DNA of 64,000 nt from Scheffersomyces stipitis CBS 6054 (Eukaryota; Ascomycota; Pichiomycetes; Serinales; Debaryomycetaceae). Positions 60,201 through 64,000 of this stretch are shown here, in pieces. The stretch lies in NCBI RefSeq assembly GCF_000209165.1, contig NC_009044.1:682001-746000 (forward strand), in the 5' to 3' direction. Each line of letters starts with the position of its first letter. Positions within the stretch are counted from its first letter, which is position 1. A program made the position numbers and the translations under genes. Under the pieces are notes generated by a model. That model ran no database searches. It was not told the origin of the DNA and saw only the letters and a program-made list of their open reading frames with translations.

Positions 60201-62422
60201 ACAAGAACTTCAAGCTTTTCGCCAATGGATAATTTCTTAGCGTAGGCTCTGTTTTGTTCGTAGTTGCCATCAGTCAAATGGCCCGTATATATGACACCAC
60301 GCAAGCTGTTGCCTTCCAACTCAACAATAACCGAGTCCTTGGTCTTTTCTACAACAGATACGGTTACAATAGATTTCCCTGGTTGCAAGTCATCAATGGA
60401 TGATTTTTGGGTGTTGGTCAATTCCGACGAATGCCTCAAGGTGACTAGCATTCTCTTTTCTTCCTGTTTGACGTCTAACACTCTGACGTTGACAGTTTGT
60501 CCCAACCTCAAGTAATCACTAGCGTTGCTTACAAATGTCTCTGAGATTTCGTTTTTGGGCAAGAAAGCTCTCAAGTTACCAAAGAAAGACACAATGGCAC
60601 CATTGTGAACAAATTTTTCAACAATGGCTGGGGTCTTGAAGCCAATTTTTGCATCTTCGAATCTGGCCAAAACTTCATCGTCTTCAATGTTAACTAACGA
60701 CTTCTTAAATGTCACTACTAACTTGTTACCTTGTTTGCTCAACACTCTGCCTCTGACCTTACTGCCTACCTTGAACTTTCTTTCAGGGTATACCAATTTG
60801 ATGTCAGACATGTGGCTGCCTGGTACAAATCCTTCGAACTCGTCGAGAACTTTAATGACAATTCCACCAGCTTCAGGTAAAACTTTGATGATCTCACATG
60901 ATTTGACGGCGGTTCCGTTAGGAACATCAGAAGCATGTAAGTATTGAGAGTTTATGACATGGGATTCCATAGTCAACACCAATAAGTTGTCTATGCTATT
61001 GAAGCCAATCACTCTGGCACTGTGCTTTGAGCCAAGATTAAAGTCGTGCTCAAGTGTCTTATCCTTGTCAATCTTGGAGTTGTGCACTTGACCAAGAATA
61101 GAACCTCCAAACTTGAGGAAGACATAATTTGGATCAGAGCCCACAACTTCAGCATCTTCCAACACATGACCAATTGGGAAAGCTTCTAAAGCATCTGGGT
61201 TGCTGGCAGTACTGGTGTAGGAAATGGCGTGGGGTAAATGCGATAAGATCAACTTCTTAGATCCGGCTCGGGTGAGAACAGCCATGACTCTAGCCTTTAT
61301 GTTGTTACCAATGGCATACTTGTGTTTCAAAGCATTGAAGTCAAATTCCTGTAGTTGGGCCAAGTTAATGGTAGCATCTACCAATCCAAATACCTTGACT
61401 ATCAAACCATTCTTTGTGACATCAGCTACAAGTGCATCCACTAAAATACCTGGTAAAACGGCATCTACAGAAGAAATGGATGTTACAGCCGACTTTTTCG
61501 ATACTGAAGTCGAGTGAATCGGTCTCAAATTGACGGTTCTAGAAGCTGACTTGGATACAATACTAGTAAGCAAGACTTTTCCAGGTTTCAATATTTCAAC
61601 GTCCAAGTCTGGGGTGTTCTTGATTTCCTTGTTGGAGATGAAACCTGACAAGCCGTCTCTGCCGGTATTCATGATAATCCCGTGATCTTCCACAGACTTG
61701 ACAGAACATTGTAAGGCATTTCCAGGAATCAAGTCTTCGTCTTCAAGAGGCTGGTTGACTGTTTCTGGTTCGATAGTAAGCTGTATTCTCTTCTTTTGTT
61801 TCTGGTTCTGGTTCTGGGAGGAAGATGGCTGGACTACCTTGGCCCTCAACCATTGGCCAATGGAGAATAACGTCTTGAGCTCGGGGAATTCTGGGCGTGA
61901 CTTGCTCTTTAATGTTGCGGTTCTTATCTTGCCGTCTTCCGATTCTTGTTCATCTTCTTCGTCTTCTGATTCTTCATCTGAATCTTCGGCCTTTTCGTAC
62001 TGTTCAATTTGGATGGTCAACTCTTCGCTTATGGACGTAATGGGGATGTAACCAACGAGGTTATCGCCAAGAGCCAAAGTGATATCCAATTTTCCTACAG
62101 CAGTAATCTGACCCAATACGAGAGTGCCTGGAATCAAACTCTTAAAGGTGATATTCTCGATCTGGACTTTTGAGTCTTCTTCTGCTTCGTCTGCATCTTC
62201 TTGGCTCTTTTTCTTAGGAGCTCTTCTTGCCTTCTTGGCTGGTCTGTCTGTCTTGCTGGAAGCAGTTCTCTTTGCAGAATTAGCGGCTTCAAAAAGAACA
62301 TCTTTCGTGGCTTCATTGGAGATTTCCTTCACTTCAAGTGGAGTCAAGGCAGTGGCTCCACCTCTTGGGAAGGAGACTTCGCTGCTGCTGAGCACCGACT
62401 TGGACCCGTAAGTTTCCAGCAT
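57287..62422 (-). CDS. RRP5: rRNA biogenesis protein Rrp5
   Basis: Needed for both 18S and 5.8S rRNA production; binds pre-rRNA and the early pre-ribosome in the nucleolus. The protein has 1711 residues (S. cerevisiae 1729). The N-terminus is Lys-rich with a nuclear-signal-like KKARRAPKKKSQ. From about 90 to 1310 there is a chain of S1 RNA-binding repeats, recognisable by recurring G-x-V-x-x-V-x-x-x-G-V-F/Y-V and SLGM-type ends (GVFIKLDGTLNITGLCHHSQI in the last). An acidic linker at about 1325-1386 (ESEEEEAENDEDDDDDEV) leads to the C-terminal HAT/TPR-like repeats (LWMNYMSFQLQ, WVQYGSFLL, LWNVYVDQEIKQ). Domain order and length match Rrp5 exactly. Confidence 0.97.
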   Translation of the reverse strand: MLETYGSKSVLSSSEVSFPRGGATALTPLEVKEISNEATKDVLFEAANSAKRTASSKTDRPAKKARRAPKKKSQEDADEAEEDSKVQIENITFKSLIPGTLVLGQITAVGKLDITLALGDNLVGYIPITSISEELTIQIEQYEKAEDSDEESEDEEDEQESEDGKIRTATLKSKSRPEFPELKTLFSIGQWLRAKVVQPSSSQNQNQKQKKRIQLTIEPETVNQPLEDEDLIPGNALQCSVKSVEDHGIIMNTGRDGLSGFISNKEIKNTPDLDVEILKPGKVLLTSIVSKSASRTVNLRPIHSTSVSKKSAVTSISSVDAVLPGILVDALVADVTKNGLIVKVFGLVDATINLAQLQEFDFNALKHKYAIGNNIKARVMAVLTRAGSKKLILSHLPHAISYTSTASNPDALEAFPIGHVLEDAEVVGSDPNYVFLKFGGSILGQVHNSKIDKDKTLEHDFNLGSKHSARVIGFNSIDNLLVLTMESHVINSQYLHASDVPNGTAVKSCEIIKVLPEAGGIVIKVLDEFEGFVPGSHMSDIKLVYPERKFKVGSKVRGRVLSKQGNKLVVTFKKSLVNIEDDEVLARFEDAKIGFKTPAIVEKFVHNGAIVSFFGNLRAFLPKNEISETFVSNASDYLRLGQTVNVRVLDVKQEEKRMLVTLRHSSELTNTQKSSIDDLQPGKSIVTVSVVEKTKDSVIVELEGNSLRGVIYTGHLTDGNYEQNRAYAKKLSIGEKLEVLVLEKDLKARTVIVSAKKSLIDAAKQDAIPAYFKDIKVDNKMLRGFVKSVTNKGLFVSFAGKLTGLVLAKYATSNENEDLLKKFYKYQSIACRVINIDEENKRFLLTLKDVNGSKNIDSEAVVNPVDTSKKLIGDFVPGIATKAVIKSVKGTQLNVQLADNLQGRIAATECFNSWNEIKDKKQPLSQFHKGQVIDVKIIGFHDAKNHKFLPITHTRSNKNIILELSLIKKDLESSTPYQELTFSSIVPGSQHIVFVNNIAKGYVWASLSPNIRGRISFMELTDNVSVFDDLENNLPIGSAISATVKEVDNEHHSVVLTARKNMVASIKDVKVGQKYPARILKVRDTYVLVELGEKVVASAFITDALDNYSDKLESVFTTNEFATATVLDIDTDSEKIAVSLRTDSPTDKVINSIADLNRGDVVKGFVKNVANNGVYVSLGRSVHALVRVADLSDAYLKDWKKYFKPHQPILGKISACKEEGRVLMTLKESEVSGELNVLKRFDDLVVGEIFEGSVKRATDFGVFIKLDGTLNITGLCHHSQIADKDVDNVTSLFGEGDRVKVKLLAIDSDKKQLSLGMKASYFTTGEETEGETDDIEMKESDDESEVEESEEEEAENDEDDDDDEVMEAFAEEADSEEDEEEDVEEKSTGSLSGLATNGFDWTASILDQAEDDDESSDEEDFTQDKKSKKKKQNIVEDKTADLNTRAPQSVADFERLLVGNPNSSILWMNYMSFQLQLSEADKAREIGERALKTINYRDEQEKLNIWIALLNLENTFGTDESLEEIFKRSTQYMDSLTMHQKLVSIYSMSEKYYQAEELYKVMTKKFGKSISVWVQYGSFLLDRKLQEETHEVLAKALQTLPKRDHIEVVRKFAQLEFSKGDAEQGRSLFEGLVADAPKRIDLWNVYVDQEIKQDNKSKVEDIFERALAKKLSRKQAKFFFTKWLAFEEEKGDEQMAARIKARAVEYAQSHK

Positions 62423-63034
62423 ATTGAAAGCCTTGAACTTATGTTATTAGAATGGGTCTAAGGATAGAAAAACAAAGTCTAATGTTACGACAAAAATACT
62501 TTTGTCAAGCAACAATTCTATGCTAGCAATCCATCGAGCTTCTATAGACTGAAAAAAAAAAATTGAGCCGCAGAGAAAAATCACGTTTTGCGATGGCTCT
62601 TGTATGTAGGTCAGACAGTTTGTGCGACTCTCCTGGTTTTGTCATACTTGAAAGAAGTTCCAATCTCTGCTTCTGTGCTCTTTATCTGTGAAAGCGAAAC
62701 CAATTGGTGAAACCAGAAGATTGCAAGCAATGGCCAAAATTGCACACGAGAGACCAAATGGAATTTCCCCTTTGGTGGTCGAAATCCCGTTTTAATAGAG
62801 AAAGGTGGATATCTGTTAAAAGTACTTTGTAAGCTCTTTGTGGAACACTTAGCACTCTCTGTGCTCCACACATTATTAATCTATGCTTACAGTAGCATTT
62901 TACCTTGTCTCTTATTGGGATTCAAGTACAACCAGAGTAAAGTAGTATTTAAATAGTCGTACACCGTAGGTTTTACCACTAATTCTACAAATCTTCTCTC
63001 CGATTCTTTGTTTCCATACTAATATACATCATTA
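62423..63034. promoter_or_regulatory. RRP5 upstream region and 3' side of the GATA gene
   Basis: About 610 bases. An A-tract preceded by TGA and followed by TTGAG (about 62550-62565) and GCGATGGCT (about 62589) only loosely resemble the RRPE and PAC elements of ribosome-biogenesis genes. Nothing firmer. Confidence 0.35.
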
Positions 63035-63985
63035 CTAAGCTATCTTCCGATCAAGAACTCGACCAGCTTCTTTCCTCTCTGCTATAATCTTATCGGCCAA
63101 CTTCAACCCATGCCTCCTTATAAGTTTAGAATAGAATAGTCCACAAGCATTGCAAAGCGTTCGGCTTCCCAGGGGTCCTCTTCTCCACTCAGGTGTCTCT
63201 TTCGACCGACAATGCAGGCATTTCATTTCTGCTCGGATACTGAGCTCCTGGTTGAGTCCCCCATAATCAACAGCCTCTTTATGTCCTGGACGGCCAAGGG
63301 CTGAGGAGTCGACCTTTATAGGTAAAATTTCTCCAGTAGATCCAAACTTCTTTTTCGGTTTATGATCTTTTTTATGTAGCTGTGGAGCTGGTAGAAGAGA
63401 AGGAGCTGGAGCTCGTTGACTCTTCTTCTTAGTCTTTTGTTTCTTCGGGCTACTCAAAGCTTCTGTTTTAGAGGCACTAACACTTCTGTAATCTTCAAAC
63501 TTGGTAAGTGCCGATTGTACTTTACGCCAATTTTGTAACTGCTGTTCTACAGTACCAGGGGATAACAGTTCTACTGCACTGGCTATATCAAAATTTTCAT
63601 CGCTGCTGTTTCCTAACTTGTTCCAGAACACTATAACATCATTCATGGGGCTATTGGCATTATCGTATGCTTCCTTCAATTCGGTAGAGTCTATGCTCCC
63701 AGATTTATGAGTTCGCTTGGGGCTTACAAATGTAGAAGTAGGAGATTTAGAAGTTGCGAAACTTCCTGCTCTTGATTTGTTAGACTGTAATTCCTTGTCG
63801 GTCAACTCCTCTGGTGATCTGGGAAATTTGAACAGAGCAGGGAAACTTTCTGTTCTCTGATGTTTTACTACCGGTTTGCTGATGTATGTGTATCTATGAT
63901 TATATTCTGGAGTAGTTACGGCTATGGGTACAGGTGGATTAGAAATGGAAGGATTTGGCGTATGCATTTGTGACGGGATCGTCAT
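63035..63985 (-). CDS. GATA-type zinc-finger protein (possibly 5'-incomplete)
   Basis: 316 residues from the first ATG inside the window (63985). The frame is open through 64000, so the true start may lie outside. The single finger near residues 256-281 reads CLHC then 18 residues then CNAC ([24 protein letters not shown]), followed by a basic tail ([20 protein letters not shown]). The TPEWRRGP...[10 protein letters not shown] form is that of the Gat2/Brg1 and Ash1-like fungal GATA group, more than of Gln3/Gat1. The rest is Ser/Pro/Lys-rich with a strongly basic run before the finger ([11 protein letters not shown]). A DNA-binding regulator is certain; the exact orthologue is not. Confidence 0.82.
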   Translation of the reverse strand: MTIPSQMHTPNPSISNPPVPIAVTTPEYNHRYTYISKPVVKHQRTESFPALFKFPRSPEELTDKELQSNKSRAGSFATSKSPTSTFVSPKRTHKSGSIDSTELKEAYDNANSPMNDVIVFWNKLGNSSDENFDIASAVELLSPGTVEQQLQNWRKVQSALTKFEDYRSVSASKTEALSSPKKQKTKKKSQRAPAPSLLPAPQLHKKDHKPKKKFGSTGEILPIKVDSSALGRPGHKEAVDYGGLNQELSIRAEMKCLHCRSKETPEWRRGPLGSRTLCNACGLFYSKLIRRHGLKLADKIIAERKEAGRVLDRKIA

Positions 63986-64000
63986 CCCAGAATCTGACCT

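Noticed and set aside
1..64000. tRNA genes, rRNA, CRISPR arrays, intact LTR elements, operons
   Set aside because: No B-box-like sequence with a matching A-box, no paired long direct repeats, no polymerase or integrase frame, and the organism is a yeast.

Overview
The window is nuclear chromosomal DNA of a budding yeast. Almost every gene I recognise has a Saccharomyces cerevisiae counterpart. The gene lengths, the frequent short introns and the Candida-like long tails on RIM9 and VPS9 point to the CTG clade (Debaryomycetaceae). The DNA also gives direct hints of the altered code. CTG at 40856 in NAB3 falls where the RRM start usually reads SRLFIGNLP, and CTG at 5318 in FAB1 aligns with a serine of animal PIKfyve. 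A Scheffersomyces (Pichia) stipitis-like species is my best guess, but the species call is inference. CTG should be read as Ser; residue letters quoted below use the standard code.

Layout. 1-5.6 kb: 5'-truncated FAB1 (PI3P 5-kinase). 7.4-13.4 kb: RIM9 (pH sensing), TLG2 (Golgi/endosome t-SNARE) and an alpha-arrestin of Rod1/Rog3 type. 13.4-17.4 kb: a 4-kb gene-poor stretch with one possible small gene and what look like decayed reading frames. 17.4-24.4 kb: AMN1 (mitotic-exit antagonist), a small Cys-repeat tail-anchored protein, and a protein with a four-Cys zinc motif. 24.5-27.1 kb: a Zn2Cys6 transcription factor split by an intron that interrupts the zinc cluster. 27.1-29.2 kb: a long, relatively GC-rich divergent intergenic region. 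29.2-33.1 kb: ISA1 (mitochondrial Fe-S assembly), an orphan, IRC19, and a two-exon gene I could not name. 33.7-44.2 kb: a YMR315W-like oxidoreductase, SEC20, NGL2, MOB1, NAB3, CDC37. 44.8-51.8 kb: a small cupin, VPS9, and a large globin-fold protein. 53.3-62.4 kb: OPI1, a spliced membrane protein, RRP5. The last kilobase holds a GATA-type zinc-finger protein whose frame is open to the window edge.

The genes do not form a pathway cluster; this is ordinary yeast gene order. Some themes recur. FAB1, TLG2, SEC20, VPS9 and the arrestin all act in membrane traffic. AMN1, MOB1 and CDC37 act in cell-cycle or kinase control. NGL2, NAB3 and RRP5 act in RNA processing.

Three genes (24537-27059, 32222-33128, 55567-56989) are correct only when introns of 246, 82 and about 58 nt are removed. 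I see no tRNA, rRNA, CRISPR array or intact transposon. The most unusual items are the globin with Gln at the proximal-His position, the Cys-repeat tail-anchored protein, and the regulatory motif clusters upstream of the cupin gene (GATA motifs) and OPI1 (ICRE-like sites).
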